A DNA stretch of 64,000 nt from SSC3 sp963769585. GTDB taxonomy: Bacteria > Actinomycetota > Actinomycetes > Propionibacteriales > Nocardioidaceae. The notes under the pieces are model-generated. The model saw nothing but the letters and a program-made list of their open reading frames with translations, was not told where the DNA came from and did no database searches. Positions 34,952-43,449 of the stretch are shown here, piece by piece. The translations under genes and the position numbers were made by a program. Numbering within the stretch: the stretch's first letter is position 1; every line of letters starts with the position of its first letter. Where the stretch lies: positions 124,001 to 188,000 of the forward strand of contig CAVYMJ010000006.1 in assembly GCA_963769585.1 (NCBI GenBank). Direction: 5' to 3'.

Positions 34952-36158
34952 CCAACCCGGCATCGGTGACGCCGGGGGGATGAACGTCTACGTCCTGGAG
35001 CTCTCCCGCCGGCTGGCTCAGCGCGGTCTGGAGATCGAGATCTACACGCGGGCGACCTCGTCGGCGCTGCCACCCGTGATCGAGGTCGAGCCGGGCGTGC
35101 GGGTGCACAACGTCAACGCCGGCCCGTTCGAGGGGCTCTCCAAGGAGGACCTACCGGGGCAGCTGTGCACCTTCGCGCGGGTACTGCTTCGGGCCGAGGC
35201 GGGTCACGAGCAGGGCTTCTTCGACCTGATCCACTCCCACTACTGGCTCTCGGGCCAGGTCGGCGCGCTGGTGCGCGACCGGTGGGCGGTGCCGCTGGCG
35301 CACACGATGCACACCATGGCCAAGGTCAAGAACGAGGCGCTCGCCTTCGGCGACATCCCTGAACCTGCGGCCCGCGAGCTCGGTGAGGAGCAGGTCGTCG
35401 AGGCCGCCGACATGCTGATCGCGAACACCGACATCGAGGCCAAGCAGCTCATCAACCTCTACGACGCGGATCCGACACGCGTAGAGGTGGTCCACCCTGG
35501 CGTCGACCTCGAGGTCTTCACCCCGCTGGACCAGCAGGAGGCCAGGCGTGAGCTCGGGATCCCTGCGGACGCTGTCGTCCCGCTCTTCGCTGGTCGCATC
35601 CAGCCTCTCAAGGCCCCCGACATCCTCCTGGAGGCTGTCGGAGTCCTGCTTGAGCGCGACCCCTCGCTGCGCAGCCGGCTGGTCGTGCCGATCGTCGGCG
35701 GTCCGTCGGGCAGCGGCCTGGAGCATCCCGAGTCGCTGGCACAGCTGGCCGACTCGCTCGGGATCTCCGACGTGGTGAGGTTCGTCCCGCCGGTGGCCCA
35801 GCCGCTGCTGCGCCAGTGGTACGCCGCGGCTACGGTCGTGTGCGTGCCGTCGTACAACGAGTCGTTCGGGCTGGTCGCCATCGAGGCCCAGGCCACCGGC
35901 ACCCCGGTCATCGCGGCCGCGGTCGGGGGGCTCACCGCGGTGGTGCGCGACGGCGTCTCCGGACTTCTGGTCGAGGGGCACGAGCCGGCCGACTACGCGC
36001 TGGCGCTCGAGCGGGTGCTGAACAACCCGTCGTACCGTGCTCGGCTGGCGGCCGGCGCGATCGAGCAGGCCCGGGGCTTCGCCTGGGAGAAGACCGCCGA
36101 CCAGACCTTGGAGATCTACCGCAAGGCTGCCTGGGCGATGCGCGGGGAGCAGGCATGA
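34872..36158 (+). CDS. mshA: D-inositol-3-phosphate glycosyltransferase MshA
   Basis: 428 residues. First step of mycothiol synthesis: transfer of GlcNAc from UDP-GlcNAc to 1L-myo-inositol-1-phosphate. Family-specific segments: AMISLHTSPLDQPGIGDAGGMNVYV at the N-terminus, HSHYWLSG near 120, TMHTMAKVKN, VVHPGVDLEVF, AGRIQPLKAPDILLEA and the GT4 ESFGLVAIEAQATGTPV near 325. The ATG at 34872 lies within the end of the preceding gene (80-base overlap); an internal ATG at 34923 is an alternative start. Next to YbjN, as in mycobacteria. Confidence 0.93.
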   Translation: MPPVTLGPSSPRLSRVAMISLHTSPLDQPGIGDAGGMNVYVLELSRRLAQRGLEIEIYTRATSSALPPVIEVEPGVRVHNVNAGPFEGLSKEDLPGQLCTFARVLLRAEAGHEQGFFDLIHSHYWLSGQVGALVRDRWAVPLAHTMHTMAKVKNEALAFGDIPEPAARELGEEQVVEAADMLIANTDIEAKQLINLYDADPTRVEVVHPGVDLEVFTPLDQQEARRELGIPADAVVPLFAGRIQPLKAPDILLEAVGVLLERDPSLRSRLVVPIVGGPSGSGLEHPESLAQLADSLGISDVVRFVPPVAQPLLRQWYAAATVVCVPSYNESFGLVAIEAQATGTPVIAAAVGGLTAVVRDGVSGLLVEGHEPADYALALERVLNNPSYRARLAAGAIEQARGFAWEKTADQTLEIYRKAAWAMRGEQA

Positions 36159-36640
36159 CGACTGTCGAGACCTTGCGGAGCTACCTGTCTGCGCAGGACT
36201 TGGAGTGGGACGAGCTCAAAGAGGGCACCTTCAGCGTCGTACTGCCGGGGGAGCGCAAGCTGCAGACCCCGGTCCGCCTGGAGGTCGGGCCACACTCGTT
36301 CGCCCTGCACGCGTTCGTCTGCCGTCGCCCGGACGAGAACCATGAGCGCGTCTACCGCTGGCTGCTGGAGAAGAACCTCAAGCTGTACGGCGTCGCCTTC
36401 GCGCTGGACCACCTCGGCGACATCTACCTGGACGCGCGTCTCCCGCTGGAGGCGGTCACCCCGGTCGAGCTCGACCGGCTCCTCGGATCGGTACTGACCT
36501 ATGCCGACGAGTCCTTCAACACCATCCTCGAGCTCGGCTTCGCCTCGTCGATCCGCAAGGAGTGGGAGTGGCGCCTCTCGCGCGGCGAGTCCACCAAGAA
36601 CCTCGAGGCCTTCCGCGGCTGGCTGGAGCAAGACGGCTGA
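36155..36640 (+). CDS. YbjN domain-containing protein
   Basis: 161 residues, ATG overlapping the mshA stop. The pattern LEWDELKEGTFSVVLPGERKL, FVCRRPDENHERVYRWLLEKN, DHLGDIYLDARLPL and TYADESFNTILELGFASSI is the actinobacterial YbjN/T3SS-chaperone-like family that follows mshA in mycobacteria. Probably a folding chaperone or stability factor; no enzyme motif. Translational coupling suggests it is needed together with MshA. Confidence 0.85.
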   Translation: MTTVETLRSYLSAQDLEWDELKEGTFSVVLPGERKLQTPVRLEVGPHSFALHAFVCRRPDENHERVYRWLLEKNLKLYGVAFALDHLGDIYLDARLPLEAVTPVELDRLLGSVLTYADESFNTILELGFASSIRKEWEWRLSRGESTKNLEAFRGWLEQDG

Positions 36641-36682
36641 CGACGCTCGCGGTGATCGTCTGGCACTGCCACACTGCCTGAC

Positions 36683-37045
36683 ATGACTGCTGTCGCGTAT
36701 CTCCTCGTCGGCCTGGTGGCTCTGCTGCATGCGTGGTTCCTCGTGCTCGAGATGTTCCTGTGGGACACCCCGACGGGCCGCGCGACCTTCCAGCTGGAGC
36801 CGGCCTTCGCCACGGAGTCGAAGTCGCTCGCGGCCAACCAGGGTCTGTACAACGGCTTCCTGGTCGCCGGCCTCGTCTTCGGTCTGGTCGGGCCCTCGGA
36901 GCACCGCTACGTCTTCCAGGTGTTCTTCCTGGTCTGCGTGATCGTGGCGGGGCTGTACGGCGCCGCGACCGTGAGCAGGCGGATCCTCCTGGTGCAGGCA
37001 CTGCCTGCTGCGCTGGCGCTTGTCGCGGTGGTCGTCGCCCACTAG
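36683..37045 (+). CDS. DUF1304 family membrane protein
   Basis: 120 residues with four transmembrane segments. LLHAWFLVLEMFLWDTPTGRATF near the N-terminus and LAANQGLYNGFLVAGLVFGL in the middle are the DUF1304 signature. Function unknown. It sits 42 bases after the YbjN gene, probably in the same transcript. Confidence 0.85.
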   Translation: MTAVAYLLVGLVALLHAWFLVLEMFLWDTPTGRATFQLEPAFATESKSLAANQGLYNGFLVAGLVFGLVGPSEHRYVFQVFFLVCVIVAGLYGAATVSRRILLVQALPAALALVAVVVAH

Positions 37046-37200
37046 CCGGACGCCGCGCCCACCACACGCCTGTCGGGCAGACGGCCAGCCCAGGTGGGCC
37101 AGCGCTGGCGGGGTCTCTCCGATGAGCCGTGCACGCGAGCGCGGTGGGGCAGATCCCCGGTAGATCAGCCAGTACACGCTCCCGGTTTCGGACCTCGCGC

Positions 37201-37878
37201 TCAGGCCTCGAGCTTGTAGCCCAGCCCGCGAACGGTCACCAGGAACGACGGGTTCGCCGGGTCAGGTTCGATCTTGGCGCGTAGCCGCTTCACATGTACG
37301 TCGAGGGTCTTGGTGTCGCCGACGTAGTCCGAACCCCAGACCCGGTCGATCAGCTGCCCTCGGGTGAGGACCCGCCCCGGGTTGCGCAGGAACATCTCCA
37401 GCAGCTCGAACTCCTTCAGCGGGAGCCGGGTCTCGGCACCGGCCACGGTCACCACATGCCGCTCGACGTCCATCCGCACCGGACCGGCTTCCAGGGTTGC
37501 CGGCGCGAGGTCGATGTCGGCACCCCGGCGCAGCACCGCCCGGATGCGGGCCACCAGCTCGCGGGGGGAGTACGGCTTGGTGATGTAGTCGTCCGCGCCG
37601 AGCTCGAGGCCGACGACCTTGTCGACCTCGGTGTCCTTGGCGCTGACCATGATCACCGGCACGTTGGAGGTCTGGCGGATCTGGCGGCACACCTCGGTCC
37701 CAGGGATGCCGGGAAGCATCAGGTCCAGCAGCACGATGTCGGCGCCGGTCTTGTCGAACTCAGCCAGCGCCTCGGTGCCGGTGTTGGCCACCGCCACCTC
37801 GTAGCCCTCCTTGCGGAGCATGTAGGCCAGCGCGTCGCTGTAGCTCTCTTCGTCCTCGACGACCAGTACACGAGTCAT
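37201..37878 (-). CDS. regX3: Response regulator RegX3
   Basis: 225 residues, OmpR/PhoB type. The receiver domain has VLVVEDEESYSDAL (acidic pocket), the phosphoacceptor Asp in VLLDLMLPG near residue 53, and K in TKPYSPRELVAR. The winged-helix effector reads LPLKEFELLEMFLRNPGRVLTR and TLDVHVKRLRAKIE, ending VRGLGYKLEA. Together with SenX3 it activates phosphate-starvation genes. ATG overlaps the senX3 stop (4 bases). PhoU is encoded divergently, which supports the phosphate role. Confidence 0.93.
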   Translation of the reverse strand: MTRVLVVEDEESYSDALAYMLRKEGYEVAVANTGTEALAEFDKTGADIVLLDLMLPGIPGTEVCRQIRQTSNVPVIMVSAKDTEVDKVVGLELGADDYITKPYSPRELVARIRAVLRRGADIDLAPATLEAGPVRMDVERHVVTVAGAETRLPLKEFELLEMFLRNPGRVLTRGQLIDRVWGSDYVGDTKTLDVHVKRLRAKIEPDPANPSFLVTVRGLGYKLEA

Positions 37879-39020
37879 TGGTCCTTGTTCTCCTGGGGTG
37901 AGGTGGTGCGGCGCGGAAGGCTCAAGGTGAACGTGGAGCCCTGGCCCTCCACGGACCAGACGCGGACCTCGCCACCGTGCGAGGCCGCAACGTGCTTGAC
38001 GATGGACAGACCGAGCCCGGTGCCGCCGGTGGACCGGTGGCGGGCCGGGTCGACGCGGTAGAAGCGCTCGAAGATCCGGTCGATCTCGCTCGGCGGGATG
38101 CCGATGCCCTGGTCGCTGACCGAGAGCTCCACCATGAGGTCGTCCGCCTTCGCGCCGACGACCACCCTGCTGTGGTCGGGGGAGTACGCCACCGCGTTCA
38201 GGACGAGGTTGGAGAGCGCAAGCGCGATCTGGTCCGCATTGCCGAGCAGCTCCAGTCCCCGCGACCCGTTATGCAGGAGCTCGATGCTCTTGGCCGCCGC
38301 CTCGATCGCCGCGTGGTCGATGGCCCGGTCGATCACCTTGTCCGCGTCGACGGCGTGCGGTGCGTCCAGCGGGTCGTCGCCCTGGAGGCGGGAGAGCTCG
38401 ATGATCTGCTGCACCAGGTTGGACAACCGGTGCGACTCGACCTGCATCCTGCCGGCGAAGCGGACCACGGTCTCGGGGTCGTCGGCGGCTTCCTGCACCG
38501 CCTCGGCCAGCAGGTTGAGCGCCCCCACCGGCGTCTTGAGCTCATGGGAGACGTTGGCGACGAAGTCTCGGCGGATCGCGTCGACGCGGCGCTCGCGGGT
38601 CCGGTCCTCGACCAGCGCCAGGACGAGCCTGCTGCCCAGCGGCGCCACGCGCGTGGTGACCGTGATCGGGGAGACTCCCGGGCCACGGGTGAGCTGGAGC
38701 TCGGTCTCGCGGATCTGCCCGTCGCGTCGTACCTCCCTGACCAACGAGGCCAGATCGTCGACGGTCAGGTGGCTGCCACGGACCAGGCCGAGCGCGTACG
38801 CCGGGGCCGAGGCCTGCAGCACCTCGTCGTACTCGTCGACCACCAGGGCGCTGGACTTCAGCACGCTGAGGACCGTTGACACTCCGGGGGGCACCACCGG
38901 CGGCTCGGGAAGACTGCGACCGTGCAGCTGGCGCTCGCTGACCCGCCAGGCGACGGTGACACCGGCCCCGAGCACTGCACCGAGCAGCGCGAAGAGCAAA
39001 GCCTGGGTCGTCTGGTCCAC
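37875..39020 (-). CDS. senX3: Sensor histidine kinase SenX3
   Basis: 381 residues from a GTG at 39020. One N-terminal membrane anchor (LLFALLGAVLGAGVTVAW), a PAS-like sensor region, then the H-box FVANVSHELKTPVGAL near residue 165, N-box ALSNLVLNAVAYSPDH, and G-boxes DQGIGIPPSEIDRIFERFYR and TGGTGLGLSIVKHV. It phosphorylates RegX3 under phosphate limitation and is held off by PhoU and Pst when phosphate is ample. A TACGAT -10 at 39033-39028 places +1 one base before the GTG, so the mRNA is probably leaderless. Confidence 0.93.
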   Translation of the reverse strand: MDQTTQALLFALLGAVLGAGVTVAWRVSERQLHGRSLPEPPVVPPGVSTVLSVLKSSALVVDEYDEVLQASAPAYALGLVRGSHLTVDDLASLVREVRRDGQIRETELQLTRGPGVSPITVTTRVAPLGSRLVLALVEDRTRERRVDAIRRDFVANVSHELKTPVGALNLLAEAVQEAADDPETVVRFAGRMQVESHRLSNLVQQIIELSRLQGDDPLDAPHAVDADKVIDRAIDHAAIEAAAKSIELLHNGSRGLELLGNADQIALALSNLVLNAVAYSPDHSRVVVGAKADDLMVELSVSDQGIGIPPSEIDRIFERFYRVDPARHRSTGGTGLGLSIVKHVAASHGGEVRVWSVEGQGSTFTLSLPRRTTSPQENKDQ

Positions 39021-39093
39021 GCTCTAGATCGTACGCAGGCCCTAACCCGGCGTTTCACGACCACAGGGGCTCTGACCTGCTCTTTCGTGGACT

Positions 39094-39111
39094 GTTCACC
39101 CCTCGTTCACT
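39094..39111. promoter_or_regulatory. PHO box (direct repeat of GTTCAC)
   Basis: GTTCACC at 39094-39100 and GTTCACT at 39105-39111 are direct repeats 11 bases apart, the spacing of actinobacterial PhoP/RegX3 boxes. It lies between the divergent senX3 and phoU genes and upstream of the TAACCT -10 (39142-39147) that would start phoU transcription at about 39154. RegX3 probably activates phoU and its own operon here. Confidence 0.7.
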
Positions 39112-39154
39112 GGCCGTCGCCCACTGGACACCTTGAGGTTCTAACCTTTGGTTC

Positions 39155-39808
39155 ATGCGCGATGCCTACTTCGACCAGCTCGACGCGATCGTCGACGACT
39201 TGGTTGCGATGACCCATCTGGTGCAGACGGCGGTCGCCCAGGCGACCAAGTCGCTGCTCAACGCCGACGTGGACATCGCAGAGGAAGTCATCTCGGGCGA
39301 CGTCAACATCGACGCGGCGCGGGAGAAGATCGAGAACAAGTCCTTCGAGATGCTCGCGCTCCAGCAACCGGTCGCCGGCGACCTGCGGATGCTCGTGGCG
39401 GCACTGAGGATGGTCGACGACCTCGAGCGCATGGGCGACCTGTCGGTCCACGTGGCCAAGGTGGCCCGTCTGAGGATCCCGGTGGTGGCCGTTCCGTCCG
39501 AGCTCGCCGCGACGATCACCCGGATGGCGCAGGTCGCCGAGGACATGGTCGGCAGCGTCGCTGGGATCATCGGCGACCGCGACATCGAAGCGGCGCGCCA
39601 GCTCGAGGAGGATGACGAGGAGATGGACCGGCTCCGCAAGGCGGAGTTCGAGATCATGCTCTCCGAGGACTGGTCGCACGGGGTCGAGCCGGCCGTCGAC
39701 ATGGCGCTGCTGGGCCGCTACTACGAGCGCATCGCCGACCATGCTGTCTCGATCGCCCGCCGTCTCGTCTACCTGGTCACCGGCAAGAACCCGCACGGCG
39801 GATCCTGA
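39155..39808 (+). CDS. phoU: Phosphate signalling complex protein PhoU
   Basis: 217 residues, two PhoU repeats of three helices each. Recognisable segments: FDQLDAIVDDLVAMTHLVQTA, IDAAREKIENKSFEMLALQQPVAGDLRMLVAALRM (residues about 50-85, given only in part here), DLERMGDLSVHVAKVARLR and, in the second repeat, LLGRYYERIADHAVSIARRLVYLVTG. PhoU links the Pst transporter to the SenX3/RegX3 pair as a negative regulator. No pst genes are in the window. The ATG follows a -10 by only seven bases, so translation is probably leaderless. Confidence 0.93.
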   Translation: MRDAYFDQLDAIVDDLVAMTHLVQTAVAQATKSLLNADVDIAEEVISGDVNIDAAREKIENKSFEMLALQQPVAGDLRMLVAALRMVDDLERMGDLSVHVAKVARLRIPVVAVPSELAATITRMAQVAEDMVGSVAGIIGDRDIEAARQLEEDDEEMDRLRKAEFEIMLSEDWSHGVEPAVDMALLGRYYERIADHAVSIARRLVYLVTGKNPHGGS

Positions 39809-39819
39809 CTTCCCCTGTA

Positions 39820-39852
39820 ACCCGTCCGAAGTGAGTGACACCATGGACGGGT
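39820..39852 (+). terminator. Hairpin between phoU and the next gene
   Basis: ACCCGTCC at 39820-39827 and GGACGGGT at 39845-39852 form a perfect 8-bp stem with a 17-base loop. No T-tract follows. It could end the phoU transcript, and in a read-through transcript it would bury the GTG start of the next gene. Confidence 0.4.
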
Positions 39853-40624
39853 GAGCCCTCCCGTCCCCACACGTGCGCAGCTCCGCTTTGACGAGGAGTT
39901 CGCCACGGCCGCGGAATGGTTCGCGGTGACGGTGGCTTCCGTCGATCTGCGTTCCCCCGTGCCGACGTGTCCCGGCTGGTCGACGTACGATTTGGTCACC
40001 CATCTGGGCAACATCCACGGGTGGGCCGCGACGGTCGTGGAGACCGGTCAACGAGCCCCTGGGCAGAACGACGAGCCGGAGTCCCGCAAGCCCAAGGCCG
40101 TCGCGTCCTGGTACGCCGGCAAGGCCGAGGACCTCTACGAGGTACTGCGCAGCGTCAAGCCGGACGAACCCTGCTGGAACTTCGCGTTCGGGCAGGGCGA
40201 GGCTGCCTTCTGGCCGCGGCGACAGCTGCACGAGACGACCATCCACAGCCTGGACCTGGCCGCGGCCTCGGGGCGGACCCGCGAGCTTCGGTCCGACATC
40301 AGCACTGACGGGATAGACGAGGCCCTGCGCGTCTTCGGGCACCGGATGCACCAGCGCGGGTTCCCGGCCGAGCTCTCCTCGGCGCTCTCGATCGTGGCCC
40401 ACGACACCGGCTCTGCCTGGACGTTGCGGCCGAGCACTCCGGCCCAGCAGTCGGCGCCCGAGGTTCACGAGGGTCTGGACGGCAGCGCCGACCGGATCGA
40501 AGGGCCAGCCTCGGCCCTCTACGCGTTGCTGTGGAAGCGACTTCCTTCCTCGGACAGCGCGCTCGCGTTCACCGGTGACGCGGCGCGGATCCAAGCCTTC
40601 CTGGACTCCCGGCTCACGGCCTAG
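39851..40624 (+). CDS. Maleylpyruvate isomerase-family mycothiol-dependent protein
   Basis: 257 residues from GTG at 39851. The DinB-like four-helix N-terminal domain shows PTCPGWSTYDLVTHLGNIHGWAATVVE, with the metal-ligand histidine pattern, and HETTIHSLDLAAASG downstream. The C-terminal domain contains ALYALLWKR, as in mycothiol-dependent maleylpyruvate isomerase relatives. Such proteins use mycothiol for isomerisation or thiol transfer; mshA nearby supports mycothiol production, but the actual substrate is unknown. Confidence 0.8.
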   Translation: MSPPVPTRAQLRFDEEFATAAEWFAVTVASVDLRSPVPTCPGWSTYDLVTHLGNIHGWAATVVETGQRAPGQNDEPESRKPKAVASWYAGKAEDLYEVLRSVKPDEPCWNFAFGQGEAAFWPRRQLHETTIHSLDLAAASGRTRELRSDISTDGIDEALRVFGHRMHQRGFPAELSSALSIVAHDTGSAWTLRPSTPAQQSAPEVHEGLDGSADRIEGPASALYALLWKRLPSSDSALAFTGDAARIQAFLDSRLTA

Positions 40625-40635
40625 GCCGGGTGGCG

Positions 40636-41379
40636 CTACCGGCCCTGGTTGGCCACTGCGGCCGCTGCGGCTGCCGCGGACTCGGGGTCGAGGTACTCGC
40701 CGCCGGCCACGGTCGGCCTCAGGTCGCTGTCGAGCCGGTAGACCAGCGGCATCCCGGTCGGGATGTTCAACCCGGCGATGTCTTCGTCGCTGATCTCGTC
40801 GAGGTGCTTGACGAGCGCTCGCAGGCTGTTGCCGTGGGCCGCCACCAGCACGGTCTTGTCCGCCCTCAGGTCGGGGACGATCGACGCCTCCCAGTACGGC
40901 AGGAAGCGGGCGATGACGTCCTTGAGGCACTCGGTGCGGGGAAGCTCGTCGCCGAGGTCGGCATAGCGCGGGTCACCGGCCTGGGAGTACTCGCTGTCGT
41001 CGGCCAGCGGCGGTGGGGGTACGTCGAACGAGCGACGCCACAGCATGAACTGCTCTTCGCCGTACTCCTCGAGCGTCTGCTTCTTGTCCTTGCCCTGGAG
41101 TGCTCCGTAGTGCCGCTCGTTGAGGCGCCACGAGCGCTTCACCGGGATCCAGTGACGGTCTGCGGCGTCCAGCGCGAGGTTGGCGGAGTTGATCGCCCGG
41201 CGCTGGAGCGAGGTGTGCACGACGTCGGGCAGGAGGCCGGCCGCCTTGATCTGCTCCCCACCGCGGACAGCCTCAGCACGGCCCTTCTCGGTGAGCTCGA
41301 CGTCGACCCAGCCCGTGAAGAGGTTCTTGGCGTTCCACTCGCTCTCGCCGTGACGGAGCAGGACGAGGGTGAGGCTCAT
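40636..41379 (-). CDS. gpmA: 2,3-bisphosphoglycerate-dependent phosphoglycerate mutase
   Basis: 247 residues, the normal length for dPGM. LVLLRHGESEWNAKNLFTGW carries the phosphohistidine H10. RAINSANLALDAADR, RLNERHYGALQGKDK, PPPPLADDSEYSQAGDPRYA and VAAHGNSLRALVKHLD with the second histidine follow. It interconverts 3- and 2-phosphoglycerate in glycolysis. The lipoprotein gene ends 2 bases upstream on the same strand, so the two form an operon. In mycobacteria gpm1 lies beside senX3, as here. Confidence 0.95.
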   Translation of the reverse strand: MSLTLVLLRHGESEWNAKNLFTGWVDVELTEKGRAEAVRGGEQIKAAGLLPDVVHTSLQRRAINSANLALDAADRHWIPVKRSWRLNERHYGALQGKDKKQTLEEYGEEQFMLWRRSFDVPPPPLADDSEYSQAGDPRYADLGDELPRTECLKDVIARFLPYWEASIVPDLRADKTVLVAAHGNSLRALVKHLDEISDEDIAGLNIPTGMPLVYRLDSDLRPTVAGGEYLDPESAAAAAAAVANQGR

Positions 41380-41381
41380 AG

Positions 41382-41873
41382 TCAGCGCACCTGCTTGACG
41401 GGTACGTCGGCGTAGTCCCCAGTGTTGGGCACAACGGGCGCCTCGATCGTGATGGCCTCCGCGTGCTGGAACGTGAAGGTGATGTCGACGAAGGTCCCGA
41501 CAACGATCGAGGCGTCGACCACACTGACCGCGCCGGTGGCGCCGAGGTTGTTGCGGCCCAGGGCCGGGATGGCGGCACCGCCTGCGGCCGCGCTGACGTT
41601 CGCCGGAGCTCCGTCGACCGTCACGGCGAGCAGTCGGTCATCGGAGTCGGAGCCGTTGACCAGAGTGGCGACCACCGTGCCGCTGCCGTCGCTCGGTGAG
41701 ACGACGAGGGTATTGAGGACGTCGACCAGTCCGCTGTGGTCGTTGACGCCGCGGGCGGGGGTGTAGATCTGGTCCGTCGGGGGGTTGAAGTTCGAACCGC
41801 ATCCGGTGAGCACCGGAACCACCAGCACGACGGCCACGAGCGCGAAGCGGGAACGGAGAGTGGTCACGGCCAC
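41382..41873 (-). CDS. Putative lipoprotein, unknown function
   Basis: 163 residues. The N-terminus (MAVTTLRSRFALVAVVLVVPVLTGCGSN) is a lipoprotein signal with the lipobox LTGC, so the mature protein starts at Cys25 on the outer face of the membrane. The rest is an extracellular beta-rich domain with VATLVNGSDSDDRLLAVTVDG, resembling the DUF461/copper-chaperone-like Ig fold in general pattern, but I see no Met/His copper site. Directly upstream of gpmA on the same strand. Confidence 0.72.
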   Translation of the reverse strand: MAVTTLRSRFALVAVVLVVPVLTGCGSNFNPPTDQIYTPARGVNDHSGLVDVLNTLVVSPSDGSGTVVATLVNGSDSDDRLLAVTVDGAPANVSAAAGGAAIPALGRNNLGATGAVSVVDASIVVGTFVDITFTFQHAEAITIEAPVVPNTGDYADVPVKQVR

Positions 41874-41981
41874 AAGGTCCTCTCAGGGTCAGCCGGAGCG
41901 GCAGGTAAACAGCGCGCTCACTCTACCGACAGGGCGTGGACCGACCTAGGCCGCGTCTCGCGGGGTCGTCCCGTCGCTCGG

Positions 41982-42701
41982 CTACTGCCGCAGCCCGATC
42001 GTCGACCCGACCAACGCGACGACCGCGGTGGCGAGCACCAGGTAGCCGATCGTGGCCACCAGAAGTCTCGGCGCTCCGATCCGCTTGGCGACCCGGAGCG
42101 GAAGGTGGTTCATCCCGGTGGTGTTGTCGCCGACCAGGTCGGGCAGCGCGGTCAGGAAGTGGATCCCGACTCCCAGGAAGGCGGCGGCAAGGGTGAGTGC
42201 GATGGTGGGCGGATCACCCTGCGAGCCGCCGCCGAGGCCGCCGTAGGACAGGAACGCGGGAAGCAGGGCGAAGCTCAGCGCGATCGGGAGCCAGGAGAGC
42301 GCAGAGCGGCGCAGAACTCGGCTACCGACCCAGCCGACCAGCACCGCGAGCAGGTACGACGCTCCGGCCTCGGTTCCGTTCGACATCGCGAGGGGGACCA
42401 GCACGCAGGTGGCGTACGCCGTGGTCCACGCAGCCGTGCTCGCCGGCACCCAGCCGAGCGCGATGGGCTTGTCCTCCCGGCCGGCCTGTCTGTCGCGCTT
42501 GCGGTCGGCGATGTCGTTGACCCAGCCGATGGTCAGCTGTCCGGTCAGCACGGTCCCCGCGACCAGGGCCAGCTCGTCCCAGCCGCGGTCCCCGAACAGT
42601 GCCGCCGCCAGGGTCACTCCGGCGCTCATCGCAACCGCAGCGCCAGGGTGGGCGGCGAGCAGCAGGCTGAGCAGTAGCGGCGGCCTCTTCCGGAACTTCA
42701 T
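41982..42701 (-). CDS. UbiA family prenyltransferase
   Basis: 239 residues from the ATG at 42701; upstream in-frame codons add an untypical N-terminus. It has eight or nine membrane helices with the two aspartate-rich motifs: WVNDIADRKRDRQ near residue 70 (NDxxD) and ALPDLVGDNTTGMN near 185. UbiA enzymes attach prenyl chains to aromatic acceptors such as DHNA or 4-hydroxybenzoate. No quinone genes are adjacent, so the acceptor is open. Confidence 0.82.
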   Translation of the reverse strand: MKFRKRPPLLLSLLLAAHPGAAVAMSAGVTLAAALFGDRGWDELALVAGTVLTGQLTIGWVNDIADRKRDRQAGREDKPIALGWVPASTAAWTTAYATCVLVPLAMSNGTEAGASYLLAVLVGWVGSRVLRRSALSWLPIALSFALLPAFLSYGGLGGGSQGDPPTIALTLAAAFLGVGIHFLTALPDLVGDNTTGMNHLPLRVAKRIGAPRLLVATIGYLVLATAVVALVGSTIGLRQ

Positions 42702-42892
42702 GAGCGCAGTATTGAACGGAATCAACCCCAGGTGTGGGACATCCCCGCGCGGGGGTCGCGTCGGGCGACAAGTCGCGACGCATATCGGCGGCGACGATGT
42801 CAAGCCCCAACTGCGGCCCTGACCTGCACAAACGTCCGCGGGCGACCCCGAGGGTCGTGTTAGACTGGTCACCTGAAAGGGGTACTTGCCAC

Positions 42893-43378
42893 ATGACTTT
42901 TACCGTCGGTGAAACGGTTGTTTACCCGAATCACGGAGCAGCGGTTATCGAGGATATCGAGACCCGGAACATCAAGGGGGAAGACAAGCAGTACCTCGTA
43001 CTACGCATCGTCGCCCAGCAGGACCTCGTGGTCCGCGTCCCCGCGTGCAACCTCGACCTCGTCGGCGTGCGCGACGTGGTGGACAAGGAAGGGCTTGAGC
43101 GCGTCTTCGACGTGCTCCGTGCCCCGCACACGGAGGAGCCGACCAACTGGTCGCGTCGCTACAAGGCGAACCTGGAGAAGCTTCACTCCGGTGACGTGAT
43201 GAAGGTTGCGGAGGTCGTGCGTGACCTCTGGCGCCGTGAGCGCGATCGTGGCCTGTCCGCCGGCGAGAAGCGGATGCTGGCCAAGGCACGGCAGATTCTC
43301 GTCTCCGAGCTGGCCCTGGCCGAGCACACCAACGAGGACAAGGCCGAAGCCCTCCTCGACGAGGTGCTGGCTTCCTGA
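42893..43378 (+). CDS. carD: CarD family transcriptional regulator
   Basis: 161 residues from ATG at 42893, with AAAGGGG about ten bases upstream. The N-terminal RNA polymerase-interacting Tudor-like domain begins MTFTVGETVVYPNHGAAVIE. The C-terminal helical DNA-binding domain contains WSRRYKANLEKLHSGD and VAEVVRDLWRRERDRGLSAGEKRML, with the conserved Trp. CarD stabilises open complexes at rRNA and many other promoters and is essential in mycobacteria. In mycobacteria ispD and ispF follow directly; here they are displaced. Confidence 0.95.
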   Translation: MTFTVGETVVYPNHGAAVIEDIETRNIKGEDKQYLVLRIVAQQDLVVRVPACNLDLVGVRDVVDKEGLERVFDVLRAPHTEEPTNWSRRYKANLEKLHSGDVMKVAEVVRDLWRRERDRGLSAGEKRMLAKARQILVSELALAEHTNEDKAEALLDEVLAS

Positions 43379-43392
43379 GACACCTCGACTGA

Positions 43393-43426
43393 ACGAAGCC
43401 CCCTGGAGTGATCCGGGGGGCTTCGT
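43393..43426 (+). terminator. Rho-independent-like terminator after carD
   Basis: ACGAAGCCCCC at 43393-43403 pairs perfectly with GGGGGCTTCGT at 43416-43426 (11 bp, 12-base loop), followed by CGTTCTC. The strong stem 15 bases after the carD stop fits a terminator with the weak T-tract usual in high-GC actinobacteria. Confidence 0.75.
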
Positions 43427-43449
43427 CGTTCTCGGCGCATAATCGGCAG

